A program made the translations under genes and the position numbers. From an uncultured Christensenella sp. (GTDB lineage: Bacteria; Bacillota; Clostridia; Christensenellales; UBA1242), in NCBI GenBank assembly GCA_948471335.1, contig CAOKRZ010000004.1, forward strand, positions 1 to 29,853: 29,853 bases of DNA, written 5' to 3'. The notes below the pieces were generated by a model. The model did not search any database. It saw only the letters and a list, made by a program, of their open reading frames with translations, and was not told the DNA's origin. This document shows, piece after piece, positions 13,241 to 21,922 of this stretch. Position 1 is the first letter of the stretch, and each line of letters opens with the position of its first letter.

Positions 13241-15415
13241 TTGTTTGCAGATGTAATCATTGATCAGGATGCAAAAGCAATTGATAGAGAGTTTGTCTAT
13301 CAAATTCCTGAAGAGTTTGACGTTAAGTTGGGGATGCGAGTGATTGTGCCTTTTGGCGCAAGGTATCTTCAAGGTTTTGTCGTTGGCATCAAAGAAGATT
13401 GCAGCTTTGATAAAACAAAAATTAAAAAGATTTCTTCTGTAGTTGAAGATTTCTCTGCCATAAAAAGTGAGATGCTTCAGCTTATGCAATTTATGGCGAA
13501 AAGAAATCATTTGAAACTTGCTTCAATTTTAAGACTTTTTCTTCCAGCTGAAATGAGAGAAGGAAAGGTTAAGGAGCTTTTTAAAAGTTTTTATTGCCTT
13601 AATACTGACGCCCAAATCACGTTGTCAAAATCTGCGAAAAAACAAGAGGAAGCGGTTTGCTATCTTAAATCTTGTGACAAAGAAGAATCTGCAGTTATGG
13701 TTGAAAGGTTTGGCTATAGTGCGATGAAAAGTCTTTTAGAGAAGGGTTATGTGACCAAAACTCAAGAAAAGTTTTCACGCAGACCACAAATAGACATGGG
13801 CGAAAGTGCAAAGGTCATTCTTAACCCAATGCAACAAAATGCAATTGACACAATGAAGGATAACAAAACATATCTTTTGCACGGCGTTACAGGCTCTGGC
13901 AAGACAGAAGTGTATATGAATTTGATTGAAAGGGCGTTAAAACAAGACAAAAATGCGATCATGCTTGTTCCAGAAATTTCATTGACGCCACAAATTTTCA
14001 ATCATTTCAAAGCTAGATTTGGTGAACAGGTTGCGATTCTTCACAGTGGACTTTCAGCTGGAGAACGTTTTGATGAATGGAAAAGACTTTTTTCAGGCGA
14101 AGCAAGAATTGCAGTTGGCGCAAGAAGCGCAATATTTGCTCCACTTGAAAACTTGGGAATAATTATTATAGATGAAGAACATGAGCAAAGTTATGTTTCA
14201 GAGTCAAATCCACGTTTCTCAACTCATGATGTTGCAGCGTTCAGGGCAAGGTTCAATGCTTGTCCGCTTGTGCTTGGCTCTGCAACCCCAAGTGTTGAAA
14301 GCTATGAAAAGGCAAAACAAGGGGAACACACACTTGTTGAAATGCCAGTAAGGGCAAACGGAAAAGAGCTGCCTGCAATTCAAATTATTGATATGGTTGG
14401 TGAAATCCGCAAAGGCAACAGTGGGATTTTTTCAAGTCAGCTTATCGCAGAGCTTGCAAATGTTGTCAATGCAAAAAAACAAGCAATGCTTTTTATTAAT
14501 CGAAGAGGTTTTTCTTCTTTCATGCGCTGCAGAGAGTGCGGCTATGTTGCCAAATGCACCGATTGCGATGTCAGTCTTGTTTATCACAGAGAAGACAATC
14601 GATTGAAGTGTCACTATTGCGGCAAGCAGTTCAGAGTGCTTGACAAGTGCCCAAAATGCGGAAGCGAAAACATCAAGCACGGTGCGGTTGGGACTGAGAA
14701 AGTTGTAAGCGAGCTTAACAAACTTTTCCCAGATGTAAAAATCTTGCGAATGGATAATGACACAACTGGGACGAAAAATGCACATCAGAAAATTTTGAAT
14801 GAATTCAAAAACTCTTTGCCAGCGATCTTGGTTGGCACTCAAATGATTGCAAAAGGGCATGACTTTGAAAACGTTGTGCTGGTCGGGATTGTTGATGCTG
14901 ACCAAAGTCTTTTCCATGCTGATTATCGAAGCACAGAGAGAACATTTCAATTGATAACTCAAGTCAGTGGCCGTGCTGGGCGTGGTAGCAGCGAAGGAAA
15001 GGTTATTTTGCAATCCTATGCACCAAAGCACTATGTATATAAGTTTGTTGCGAACTATGATTATAAAGGATTTTTCAGAAAAGAAGAAAATATCAGGCAA
15101 ACGAGTGAATTTCCACCATTTTCACGAATAATTCGTATACTTTTTTCAAATCAAGATGAAAATAAGGCTTTGTCTGAAGTGAAAATGTGCTATAATGAAA
15201 TCGTAAAACTTAAAGAAAAATATGAAAGTGAGATAATCTATCTTGATGCGATGAAGTCGCCAATCAAAAAAATTCAAGATAGATATCGCTATCAAATTAT
15301 GCTTAGAGTCAAGCTTGACAGAGCCGATGAAATCGAAAATGAAGTTTTTGAAAAGGTTGACAAGCTGACGAAAAGCAATGTTTTTGTTGAGATAAATCCT
15401 CAGAGTTTATCTTAA
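13241..15415 (+). CDS. priA: Primosomal helicase PriA
   Basis: This 724-residue superfamily 2 DNA helicase reloads the replisome at stalled forks. The start is TTG, set by an AGGAG ribosome site 6-7 bases upstream and by the family opening FADVIID. The N-terminal 3'-DNA-binding domain is followed by Walker A GVTGSGKTEVY (about 215-225), the DEEH box (IIIIDEEHEQSY) and a GSATPS motif. The zinc-binding insert has eight cysteines (CRECGYVAKCTDCD, then KCHYCGKQF and DKCPKCGSENI). Motif V/VI parts are VGTQMIAKGHDFENV and QVSGRAGRG. All ATPase and zinc residues are present and the length is normal. It heads a tight operon with def, fmt, rlmN, rsgA and rpe. Confidence 0.97.
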   Translation: MFADVIIDQDAKAIDREFVYQIPEEFDVKLGMRVIVPFGARYLQGFVVGIKEDCSFDKTKIKKISSVVEDFSAIKSEMLQLMQFMAKRNHLKLASILRLFLPAEMREGKVKELFKSFYCLNTDAQITLSKSAKKQEEAVCYLKSCDKEESAVMVERFGYSAMKSLLEKGYVTKTQEKFSRRPQIDMGESAKVILNPMQQNAIDTMKDNKTYLLHGVTGSGKTEVYMNLIERALKQDKNAIMLVPEISLTPQIFNHFKARFGEQVAILHSGLSAGERFDEWKRLFSGEARIAVGARSAIFAPLENLGIIIIDEEHEQSYVSESNPRFSTHDVAAFRARFNACPLVLGSATPSVESYEKAKQGEHTLVEMPVRANGKELPAIQIIDMVGEIRKGNSGIFSSQLIAELANVVNAKKQAMLFINRRGFSSFMRCRECGYVAKCTDCDVSLVYHREDNRLKCHYCGKQFRVLDKCPKCGSENIKHGAVGTEKVVSELNKLFPDVKILRMDNDTTGTKNAHQKILNEFKNSLPAILVGTQMIAKGHDFENVVLVGIVDADQSLFHADYRSTERTFQLITQVSGRAGRGSSEGKVILQSYAPKHYVYKFVANYDYKGFFRKEENIRQTSEFPPFSRIIRILFSNQDENKALSEVKMCYNEIVKLKEKYESEIIYLDAMKSPIKKIQDRYRYQIMLRVKLDRADEIENEVFEKVDKLTKSNVFVEINPQSLS

Positions 15416-15431
15416 TATAAAAGGAGAAATT

Positions 15432-15899
15432 ATGGCTATAAGAAAAGTTGTTAAAATAGGGGACGAACTACTGCGAAAAAAGTCAAAGCCAGTGAAAAAC
15501 TTTGATGAGGATTTATGGCAACTTCTTGACGATATGAGAGAGACAATGTATAAAAACGACGGAATGGGGCTTGCTGCGATTCAAGTGGGGGTTCTTCGCA
15601 GATGCGTTGTTATGGACGTCAACAATATGTTTTTGGAATTTATAAATCCAGTGATCATCGACAGCGAAGGCGAAGATATTTCTGAAGAAGGCTGTCTTTC
15701 AGTTGGTAAGTTTAATGGCAGAGTTGCAAGACCAATGCGAGTGACAGTTTCGGCGTATGATCGATATGGCTATCCTTTTACCATCACTGGCGAGAAGCTT
15801 CTTGCAAGATGCATCTGTCATGAGCTTGACCACCTTGATGGAATACTGTTCGTTGACAAGAGTCTTGATAAAGACAAGTATTTCAAATCTGGGAGGTGA
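15432..15899 (+). CDS. def: Peptide deformylase
   Basis: This 155-residue metal-dependent enzyme removes the formyl group from the N-terminal methionine of new proteins. All three deformylase motifs are intact: GMGLAAIQVG (motif 1), EEGCLSVGKF (motif 2, with the metal-binding Cys) and CICHELDHLDGILFVD (motif 3, HExxH, with two metal His and the catalytic Glu). Length and the simple EGCLS motif fit a type 1 bacterial PDF. It lies 16 bases after priA with an AAGGAGA ribosome site and 3 bases before fmt, the gene for the opposite reaction, which is the conserved def-fmt pairing. Confidence 0.97.
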   Translation: MAIRKVVKIGDELLRKKSKPVKNFDEDLWQLLDDMRETMYKNDGMGLAAIQVGVLRRCVVMDVNNMFLEFINPVIIDSEGEDISEEGCLSVGKFNGRVARPMRVTVSAYDRYGYPFTITGEKLLARCICHELDHLDGILFVDKSLDKDKYFKSGR

Positions 15900-15902
15900 T
15901 GG

Positions 15903-16814
15903 ATGAAAATCTTGTTTTTGGGAAGCCCTAGATTCTCTGTTGAGATTTTGAAAAAACTTGCTTCTTCGAAACATCAAGTTGTTGCAGTTGTCACTCAACC
16001 AGACAGGCCAAGTGGCAGAGGACATAAACTGTGCCCGACAGAAGTTAAAAAATATGCAATTGAAAATGGAATCAAAGTTTTTGATTTTGAAAAGGTTTGT
16101 GATCATATTGAAGAGATCAAAAAAATCGATTTTGATATATCAGTCACAGCATCTTTTGGGCAAATTTTGCGTGAAAATTTTTTAAGTCTTTCGCCTTGCA
16201 TTAATGTGCATCCTTCACTTCTTCCAAAATATAGAGGTGCGACACCAATTCAGTCTGCCATTCTCTCTGGCGATAAAAAAACTGGAGTGTCAATCATGAA
16301 AGTTGTCCGGGAAGTGGATGCTGGAGATGTATATTTGCAAGAAGAGCTTGCAATTGATGACGAAGATGACTATCTGTCTTTGGAAGCGAAACTTGCTTCT
16401 CTTGGCGGCGATATGCTTGTCAGAGTGCTTGACAAATTTGAGAAATGCGAAGAAAAAGCTTGGGTTCAGAAAGAAAACGAAGCGACTTTTTGCAAGAAAA
16501 TAACAAAAGAAGATTGTTTTCTTGATATGAATTTAACGGCAAAAGAACTTGAGAGCAAATGCCGCGCGCTGAAAGAATATGGAACTTACATATTTATTGA
16601 TGGCGAGAGACTGAAGATCGCTAAGCTTAAAGATGTGAGCGAAGAGTTTAGTTTTGTTCAGATTGGAAAGCCACTAAGTGGCTCAAAAAGATTTATCATA
16701 GGCTGCAAAGGCGGAGCGGTTGAAGTTATCTCTTGTCTCGGCAAAAGTGGGAAATACATAAGCGGCCGTGATTTTTTGAATGGCTGCAAACTTGAAGGGA
16801 AAAAGATAAACTAA
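15903..16814 (+). CDS. fmt: Methionyl-tRNA formyltransferase
   Basis: This 303-residue enzyme transfers a formyl group from 10-formyltetrahydrofolate to initiator Met-tRNA. The N-terminal Rossmann domain opens with MKILFLGSPRFSV and TQPDRPSGRG. The catalytic stretch INVHPSLLPKYRGATPIQSAIL includes the conserved N and H, and GVSIMKVVREVDAGDV completes the catalytic region with its Asp. The C-terminal OB-fold that grips the tRNA follows (from about residue 205). The ribosome site GGGAGGTG overlaps the end of def, so the two are translationally coupled. The rsmB gene that often follows fmt in related genomes is absent; rlmN comes next after 10 bases. Confidence 0.96.
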   Translation: MKILFLGSPRFSVEILKKLASSKHQVVAVVTQPDRPSGRGHKLCPTEVKKYAIENGIKVFDFEKVCDHIEEIKKIDFDISVTASFGQILRENFLSLSPCINVHPSLLPKYRGATPIQSAILSGDKKTGVSIMKVVREVDAGDVYLQEELAIDDEDDYLSLEAKLASLGGDMLVRVLDKFEKCEEKAWVQKENEATFCKKITKEDCFLDMNLTAKELESKCRALKEYGTYIFIDGERLKIAKLKDVSEEFSFVQIGKPLSGSKRFIIGCKGGAVEVISCLGKSGKYISGRDFLNGCKLEGKKIN

Positions 16815-16824
16815 AAGGAAAAAT

Positions 16825-17853
16825 ATGCTTGCTGATTTGACGAAGAAAGAAATGGAAGATTATGCAGTGGCAAACGGAATGCCTGCTTTCAGAGGAAGGC
16901 AAATTTTTGACGCAATCTATTCGGCGCAAAGCATTGACGAAGTTTCTGTTCTTTCTAAAAACTTGAAAGAGAAACTAAGGCAAGACTATCCTGAATATAA
17001 AATACTTAGAAAATTTATAAGCAAAGACGGAACAATCAAATATGTTTTTTCTTTTCCGGACGGAAACATTGTTGAGGGCGTCTTTATGAAATATAAATAT
17101 GGCAACACGCTCTGCCTTTCAACGCAGGTGGGTTGCCGAATGGGATGCAAGTTTTGCGCTTCAACTTTGAAAGGGCTTATCAGAAACCTGTCTGCTGGCG
17201 AGATGCTTGGTCAAGTGCTTCTTGTCAATCGCGACAATGGAGGAACGGTTAAAGACAGAAAAGTGACAAACTTGGTGCTTATGGGAAGCGGTGAGCCGCT
17301 TGATAACTACGCAGAGGTTACAAAATTCTTAAGGCTTGTTTCAAGCGCAGACGGAATCAACATAAGCCAAAGGAACATCTCTCTATCAACTTGTGGGCTT
17401 GTGCCAAAAATTTATTCTCTTGCAGATGATGGCTTTTCTGTAACATTGACGATATCTCTTCATGCGTCAAATGACGAGATGAGAAGGGTTTCAATGCCAG
17501 TTGCAAACAGCTATAAAATTGAAGAAATTGTCAAGGCTTGTAAATATTATTTTGAAAAGACTGGGCGAAGAATTGTTTTTGAGTATACGCTTTTGAAAGG
17601 TGTCAATGATAATCTTGAAAATGCAAAAGAGCTTGGAAAAATTTTGAAAGGATTTCCATGCCATGTCAACATCATTCCGCTCAATGAAGTGAAAGAGCGA
17701 AATCTTAAAGCGACGACAAGAGCGGAGTGTTATGCTTTTTCAAAAGCGCTTGAGAAGGAAGGAATTTCATCGACGGTTCGCAGAACGCTTGGAGAAGACA
17801 TCGGCGGAGCTTGCGGACAACTTCGAAATCAGATTTTGAAGGGGGAAGTTTGA
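16825..17853 (+). CDS. rlmN: Dual-specificity 23S rRNA/tRNA adenine C2-methyltransferase RlmN
   Basis: This 342-residue radical SAM enzyme methylates A2503 of 23S rRNA and A37 of some tRNAs in characterised relatives. The N-terminal helical RNA-binding domain is present (FRGRQIFDAIY at about 22-32). The cluster motif is C104-x3-C108-x2-C111, the methyl-carrying pair is C97 and C330 (GEDIGGACGQL), and SGEPLDNY follows in the barrel. All key residues are intact. It is a complete copy, so the shorter paralogue at 1070-1900 is not the housekeeping enzyme. It overlaps rsgA by one base (TGATG) in the priA operon. Confidence 0.97.
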   Translation: MLADLTKKEMEDYAVANGMPAFRGRQIFDAIYSAQSIDEVSVLSKNLKEKLRQDYPEYKILRKFISKDGTIKYVFSFPDGNIVEGVFMKYKYGNTLCLSTQVGCRMGCKFCASTLKGLIRNLSAGEMLGQVLLVNRDNGGTVKDRKVTNLVLMGSGEPLDNYAEVTKFLRLVSSADGINISQRNISLSTCGLVPKIYSLADDGFSVTLTISLHASNDEMRRVSMPVANSYKIEEIVKACKYYFEKTGRRIVFEYTLLKGVNDNLENAKELGKILKGFPCHVNIIPLNEVKERNLKATTRAECYAFSKALEKEGISSTVRRTLGEDIGGACGQLRNQILKGEV

Positions 17854-18692
17854 TGGAAGGACTTATTGTTAAAAAAAATGCCAATCTTTTCACTGTGATT
17901 ACTGGCGATGAAACATATTTTCTAAGCGCAAGAGGAAATCTTAAAAAAGATGGAATCTATGTTGGTGACAAGATTGAGTTCTCGGAGAGGATCGATAAAG
18001 TTTTGCCTAGGAAAAATCTTTTGATAAGACCGCCGCTTGCAAATCTTGATAAGCTTTTCATTGTGATTGCACCAGTTCCTAAGCCAGACTTTTTGCTTGT
18101 TGACAAAATGCTTGTGTATTGCTATGTAAACGGCATTGAGCCAATCATTGTCATAAACAAAACGGACATTGCTGAAAAAGAGTTATTAGACGAAGTTCAA
18201 AAAGACTATAAAAACGTGACAAAAGTTATTCAAGTTTCATCGAAAAATGGCGACTATGAAAGTTTGCTTAATGAAATAGAGGGCATTTGCACGCTTGCAG
18301 GGCAAAGCGCTGTTGGCAAGTCTTCAATTGTCAATGCTCTTCTTGGAAAAGAAGTTTGCGAAGTTGGCGACTTAAGCAAAAAAGTTATGCGTGGAAAACA
18401 AACGACAAGGCTTGTTGAACTATATAAGTTTGACAAAGGCTTTCTTGCAGATACCGCAGGGTTTTCAATGCTTGACTTGAGTTTTGTCACTTCAATTTTG
18501 CCACGAGAACTTTCAACATATTATCCGGATTTCTTAAAATTTCGTTCTTTTTGCAAATTCTCTTCTTGTTTGCATCAAAAACGCGATAAATGTGGTATAA
18601 TTGAAGGTGTGAAGAACGGCGAGATTTCAAGCCTTAGATATTCAAACTATCTTAAACTCCTCGAGCAAATAAAAGAAGGTCAAAAATTTTAA
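17853..18692 (+). CDS. rsgA: Ribosome small subunit-dependent GTPase RsgA
   Basis: This 279-residue circularly permuted GTPase acts in late 30S subunit maturation. An N-terminal OB-fold (GLIVKKNANLFTV) is followed by GTPase motifs in permuted order: NKTD (G4), then GQSAVGKSS (G1), then DTAGF (G3). A C-terminal zinc-binding motif has Cys-Cys-His-Cys spacing (CKFSSCLHQKRDKC). I chose ATG 17853, which overlaps the rlmN stop as TGATG behind a GAAGGGGG ribosome site, rather than the in-frame ATG at 17811 inside rlmN, because MEGLIVKK matches the normal family start. The prkC and phosphatase genes often placed just upstream in Firmicutes are absent here. Confidence 0.95.
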   Translation: MEGLIVKKNANLFTVITGDETYFLSARGNLKKDGIYVGDKIEFSERIDKVLPRKNLLIRPPLANLDKLFIVIAPVPKPDFLLVDKMLVYCYVNGIEPIIVINKTDIAEKELLDEVQKDYKNVTKVIQVSSKNGDYESLLNEIEGICTLAGQSAVGKSSIVNALLGKEVCEVGDLSKKVMRGKQTTRLVELYKFDKGFLADTAGFSMLDLSFVTSILPRELSTYYPDFLKFRSFCKFSSCLHQKRDKCGIIEGVKNGEISSLRYSNYLKLLEQIKEGQKF

Positions 18693-18708
18693 ACTAAAAG
18701 GAAAGAAT

Positions 18709-19377
18709 ATGGATAAACAAGTTTATATTTCTGTTTCAACACTGACAGTCAAAAGTTATCAAGGGATTCTTGAATACTCAAAAGAAATCCAAAATGTTGC
18801 TGATATGATTCACTGCGATGTTATGGATGGCGTTTTTGTACCAGACAAAACTTATGATGCGTCGCTTGTTTCAAACATCAATCAAAACACGAATTGCATG
18901 ATTGATGTTCATTTGATGGCTGTTGACCCACTTGAAAGCCTTGGGGATTATATCAAAGCTGGCGCAAACATCTTGACTGTGCATTATGAAGCGTTCTCAA
19001 ATAAAGAAGATCTTGTCAAAGCGATTGATTTTATTCATAAAAACAAAGCGCTTGCTGGACTTGCAGTCAATCCAAGCACTTCCTTTAAAGAGATAAGGCC
19101 TTACTGCTATAACGTTGATGTTGTGCTTGTGATGAGCGCTGAGCCAGGGGCTGCCGGACAAAAATTTTTGCCAGAGACATATGATAAACTGAAAGAAATT
19201 GCAACTTTCAGGGATCAAAATTCGCTCAGCTTTAAGATTGAAGTTGATTGCGGTGTGAACGAGACGAATGCAAAAGCTCTTATCGATGCTGGCTGTGATA
19301 TTCTTGTCAGCGGAAGCTGCGTCTACAAAGCAGAAGACAGGGCAGCAATGATCAAAACACTTAAAAAAGGCGGTTAA
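18709..19377 (+). CDS. rpe: Ribulose-phosphate 3-epimerase
   Basis: This 222-residue TIM-barrel metalloenzyme interconverts ribulose 5-phosphate and xylulose 5-phosphate in the pentose phosphate pathway. It shows the family's signature: HCDVMDGVFVPD (metal His and catalytic Asp), DVHLMAVDP, HYEAF, NPSTS, VLVMSAEPGAAGQKFLP, and VDCGVNETNAKALIDAGCDILVSGS (second catalytic Asp and phosphate-binding loop). The usual MSVEPGFGGQ segment reads MSAEPGAAGQ, a mild variation. The usual N-terminal SILSAD is replaced by SVSTLTVKS, so the first strand is divergent. It is the last gene of the priA operon, with a terminator overlapping its stop codon. Confidence 0.93.
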   Translation: MDKQVYISVSTLTVKSYQGILEYSKEIQNVADMIHCDVMDGVFVPDKTYDASLVSNINQNTNCMIDVHLMAVDPLESLGDYIKAGANILTVHYEAFSNKEDLVKAIDFIHKNKALAGLAVNPSTSFKEIRPYCYNVDVVLVMSAEPGAAGQKFLPETYDKLKEIATFRDQNSLSFKIEVDCGVNETNAKALIDAGCDILVSGSCVYKAEDRAAMIKTLKKGG

Positions 19378-19388
19378 ACGCCTTTTTT
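19363..19388 (+). terminator. Terminator of the priA-rpe operon
   Basis: AAAAAAGGCG (19363-19372) pairs with CGCCTTTTTT (19379-19388) over a 6-base loop that contains the rpe stop codon. The A and T flanks make it usable from both strands, so it may also end veg transcripts. Confidence 0.85.
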
Positions 19389-19417
19389 TGTTTATTTATA
19401 TATAATATTTATTATAT

Positions 19418-19645
19418 TTATAATATAACAACATTTCCGCACATGACGTCAAAGTAGGAAAAGGTTTGGATTTGACCTTGTGCGTTTGTTTTGACGGTGA
19501 AGACGCTTGGATAGACATCTTTGATAATGCCGTTTATTGTGTCGATCTTTTTGCGGCCGCGGTTGATGTTCATTTCAACTTCGTTGCCTTTGAGCGCTTT
19601 TATCTTTTCTTTTACTTCGTCGAGCCCTAAATTTATCTTTCTCAT
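19418..19645 (-). CDS. veg: Veg family protein
   Basis: This 75-residue protein matches the Veg family of Firmicutes. In Bacillus, veg is strongly expressed in vegetative cells and the protein affects biofilm matrix genes and spore outgrowth. Visible features are the opening INLGLDEVKEKIKALKGNEV, a basic NRGRKKIDTINGII segment, and the closing YPSVFTVKTN and FSYFDVMCGNV strands, a small SH3-like beta barrel. I chose ATG 19645 because AAGGAG lies just upstream and MRKINLGLDEVK is the normal family start; an upstream in-frame ATG (19684) lacks support. It is convergent with rpe and divergent from the sipL-like gene. Confidence 0.9.
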   Translation of the reverse strand: MRKINLGLDEVKEKIKALKGNEVEMNINRGRKKIDTINGIIKDVYPSVFTVKTNAQGQIQTFSYFDVMCGNVVIL

Positions 19646-19762
19646 AATAATCTCCTTAAAAGTTTTCAAAAAAATTTTTGCCATTAAAAAACTTTTTAAA
19701 CATTTTTGTCATACTTTTCTTCTTTCCGTCGTAAACATATCGTGTAAATCATGGAGGGGAAA

Positions 19763-21277
19763 ATGGCATTTGAAAGTAACAATTTTTGCGTTGTGAAAAA
19801 AGAAAAGTTGACAAGGGGAGAATTTTCAGTCGACTGTCTCGTTCAAGTTGAAGGGGCAAGCAAAATTCTTTCGCTCAGCACTGACGCCAGCGTTTCAAGC
19901 TGTGAAGTTTTGAACGGAGTGATTAACTTTGCCGGCTGTGTGGACGTGGCTGTCGTTTATCTTGGGGAAAATGGAGAGACCGAGTGCGCCAAAGCATGCT
20001 GTCCATTCACTTCAAAATTTGAAGGTGAAAACATTGCAACTGGAAACAAAGCAATCATAAATGTTAAAGTTATTGACTGTGAAGTTTCAAGCGTGAGCGC
20101 GGACAGTGTTAAGCTTGTTTGCCTTGTTGAGCAAAACGGGCAGCTTGTTTGCAGCCAAGAAGTTTCTTCAATCAAGACTGATGAAGAAGACATATGCTTC
20201 AAAAGTGAAGACATTGGAGTCATTAGACTTATTGGCGAGGCAAGCGAGGTTGCAACAATCAAAAGTGAACTTACTCCACGCGGAAATGTCAAGAAAGTTT
20301 TGCTTGGAGAAAGTCAAGTCATTATCAGAAACGTTGAAAGTGGTGTAAATTTCGTTTCAGTTTCTGGCGATGTTGTAACAAGAGTTTTGTATCTCACAGA
20401 CGAAGGTAAGTTTGAAACAGGCGTTGCGTCTGAAAGCTTTAAAGAAGAAGTTGAGCTTGAAGGAACAGCTAGAGAAAGCCTTGTTGAAGCTTATGGCTCT
20501 GTTAAACGTGACAACGTTCAAATCGAAGTTATTGACAGTGACAAAGGGCAAGTTTTATCTCTTTCTGTGCCAGTAAGTCTTAATGTCAAAGCATATGAAG
20601 AGACAACTGCTTCAGTAATTAAAGATCTTTACAGCACAAAGTGTGATATTAAAGTGACAACTGAGTCTTTTGATATGACAAAAGTTTGCAAGAATGAAAT
20701 TGTTGAAGGAAAGATTGACGGAACTCTTTCTCTTGACGAAGATAAACCACGCATTGATAAAATTCTTTTTGTTGGCGGAAACAGCGTGACAATTTCAAAC
20801 AGCTATCTTTCAAACGGCGAAGTTGTGATTGAAGGCATTGCAAAAACTTATGTTATCTATCTCAACGACGAAGAGAACTCACTAAACAGCGTTCAAATCG
20901 ACATTCCATTTTCAATCTCTGACAAGTTCAGTGTTGAAAACACAGACGGCATTTTGTCAGCAGAAGCGATCGTTTGTGATGTTGATGTTGTTGCCAAGAA
21001 GGGTAGAGAAATTTTCTATGATGCTAAAGTGAAAGCATGCGTGAACTATTGCTATAACGTCGTTTCAGGAGTGATCACAAACGCAGAAGTTTCAAGTGAA
21101 TATCCAGAAAAAGATTTTGCAATGGAACTTATCTTTGCTCAAAGCGGCATGGACGCTTGGGATATTGCAAAACAAGCAAGAGTTAAAGAAGAGCTTATTC
21201 TTGCCCAAAACCCTGAAATCACTTTCCCACTCACTGAAGATGCCGGACTTGTGCTTTTCTATCAAAAAACAAAATAA
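19763..21277 (+). CDS. sipL: SipL-like spore morphogenesis protein (SPOCS repeats plus LysM)
   Basis: This 504-residue protein has repeated beta-rich SPOCS (DUF3794) segments and a short C-terminal LysM. Repeats of the type VKKVLLGESQVII...VSVSGDVVTRVLYLTDEGKFETGVASESFKEEVEL occur near 175-260, with similar units before and after (VDVAVVYLGENGE; GIAKTYVIYLNDEENSL). The LysM starts at MDAWDIAKQARVKEELILAQNPEI. This architecture is that of Clostridioides difficile SipL, which binds SpoIVA and attaches the coat to the forespore. There is no signal peptide, as expected for a mother-cell cytoplasmic protein. I chose ATG 19763 because GGAGGGG lies 3-4 bases upstream; an in-frame ATG at 19751 would place that site inside the gene. 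A terminator follows at 21293. Confidence 0.82.
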   Translation: MAFESNNFCVVKKEKLTRGEFSVDCLVQVEGASKILSLSTDASVSSCEVLNGVINFAGCVDVAVVYLGENGETECAKACCPFTSKFEGENIATGNKAIINVKVIDCEVSSVSADSVKLVCLVEQNGQLVCSQEVSSIKTDEEDICFKSEDIGVIRLIGEASEVATIKSELTPRGNVKKVLLGESQVIIRNVESGVNFVSVSGDVVTRVLYLTDEGKFETGVASESFKEEVELEGTARESLVEAYGSVKRDNVQIEVIDSDKGQVLSLSVPVSLNVKAYEETTASVIKDLYSTKCDIKVTTESFDMTKVCKNEIVEGKIDGTLSLDEDKPRIDKILFVGGNSVTISNSYLSNGEVVIEGIAKTYVIYLNDEENSLNSVQIDIPFSISDKFSVENTDGILSAEAIVCDVDVVAKKGREIFYDAKVKACVNYCYNVVSGVITNAEVSSEYPEKDFAMELIFAQSGMDAWDIAKQARVKEELILAQNPEITFPLTEDAGLVLFYQKTK

Positions 21278-21292
21278 AAACAACCTCCAAAT

Positions 21293-21320
21293 AAAGCAGG
21301 CTTTAAAACCTGCTTTTTTA
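21293..21320 (+). terminator. Terminator after the sipL-like gene
   Basis: AAAGCAGG (21293-21300) pairs with CCTGCTTT (21309-21316) over an 8-base loop, followed by Ts. It separates sipL from the spoIIR unit. Confidence 0.8.
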
Positions 21321-21331
21321 TTATTCCATAT

Positions 21332-21361
21332 GTATAAAATAACAATTCTCTGTCAATTATT
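21332..21361 (+). promoter_or_regulatory. Possible sigma-F-type promoter for spoIIR
   Basis: GTATA (21332-21336), a 15-nt spacer and GTCAATTATT (21352-21361) partly fit the forespore pattern GYWTA-N15-GGNRANANTW. Two key -10 positions deviate, and the implied +1 falls next to the ribosome site. Bacillus spoIIR is sigma-F controlled. Confidence 0.35.
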
Positions 21362-21377
21362 GTGCTGAGGTGAAATT

Positions 21378-21902
21378 ATGAAGTGGATTATTGCGACAGT
21401 TTCTGCGATTGGGCTTGTGCTTGTGCTTTGTTTATGCGGGCTTTCTTCAGGCGCTGTGAGTGAGCCTGATTATCTTCGAATACATATTAGGGCGAACTCA
21501 AACTTTTCAGTTGATCAAAATGTGAAATACAAAGTTAAGGATGCTGTTGTTGAGGCGCTTATTCCAATCCTTGCTGACATTGAAAGCAAGGCGGAAGCTG
21601 AGAAGGTTATGAGCGAAAATTTTTCTTACATAGAGTCTGTTGCAAACAAAGTTCTTGCCAAGGAAGGATTTTCATATACAGCAAATGCAAAGATTGACAA
21701 CGAATATTTTCCAACAAGGACTTATGATGATATAACTCTTGAAGAGGGCTTTTATGACGCACTGATCTTAGAGCTTGGAAGTGGGCAGGGCGATAACTGG
21801 TGGTGCATACTTTTCCCAGCTTTTTGCTTCACAAAAACGACAAATTCCGCCAATGTTGTATATATTTCACGAATTTGGGAGATAATTAAAAGTGTATTTT
21901 AA
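21378..21902 (+). CDS. spoIIR: Stage II sporulation protein R
   Basis: This 174-residue secreted signalling protein is made in the forespore; it activates SpoIIGA to process pro-sigma-E in the mother cell in characterised species. An N-terminal hydrophobic segment (residues 3-22) acts as signal or anchor. The family signature is complete: YLRIHIRANSNFSVDQNVKYKVKDAV, FPTRTYDDITLEEGFYDALILELGSGQGDNWWC and ILFPAFCF. A GAGGTG ribosome site supports ATG 21378. It is followed by sleB (start 20 bases after its stop) and ypeB, so a sporulation signal gene is co-directional with germination genes. Confidence 0.95.
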   Translation: MKWIIATVSAIGLVLVLCLCGLSSGAVSEPDYLRIHIRANSNFSVDQNVKYKVKDAVVEALIPILADIESKAEAEKVMSENFSYIESVANKVLAKEGFSYTANAKIDNEYFPTRTYDDITLEEGFYDALILELGSGQGDNWWCILFPAFCFTKTTNSANVVYISRIWEIIKSVF

Positions 21903-21922
21903 TGAAAAAATTGGAGGAAACG

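Noticed and set aside
14432..15100. 222-codon open frame on the minus strand inside priA
   Set aside because: It is antisense to fully conserved helicase motifs of PriA, has no promoter or ribosome site, and is a by-product of codon bias.
15188..15196. TGCTATAAT inside priA
   Set aside because: It resembles an extended -10 but lies within a conserved coding region with no start codon or gene downstream that needs it.
17811..17852. Longer RsgA start inside rlmN
   Set aside because: The TGATG overlap at 17851-17855 with a strong upstream ribosome site gives the normal RsgA N-terminus.
19707..19742. Sigma-E-like promoter (GTCATACT ... CATATCGT) before the sipL-like gene
   Set aside because: The spacing is about 20 bases where 13-15 are expected, and the -10 match is incomplete.
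21902..21922. ATG overlapping the spoIIR stop as the sleB start
   Set aside because: It has no ribosome site, whereas GGAGG precedes ATG 21923 and the signal peptide begins there.
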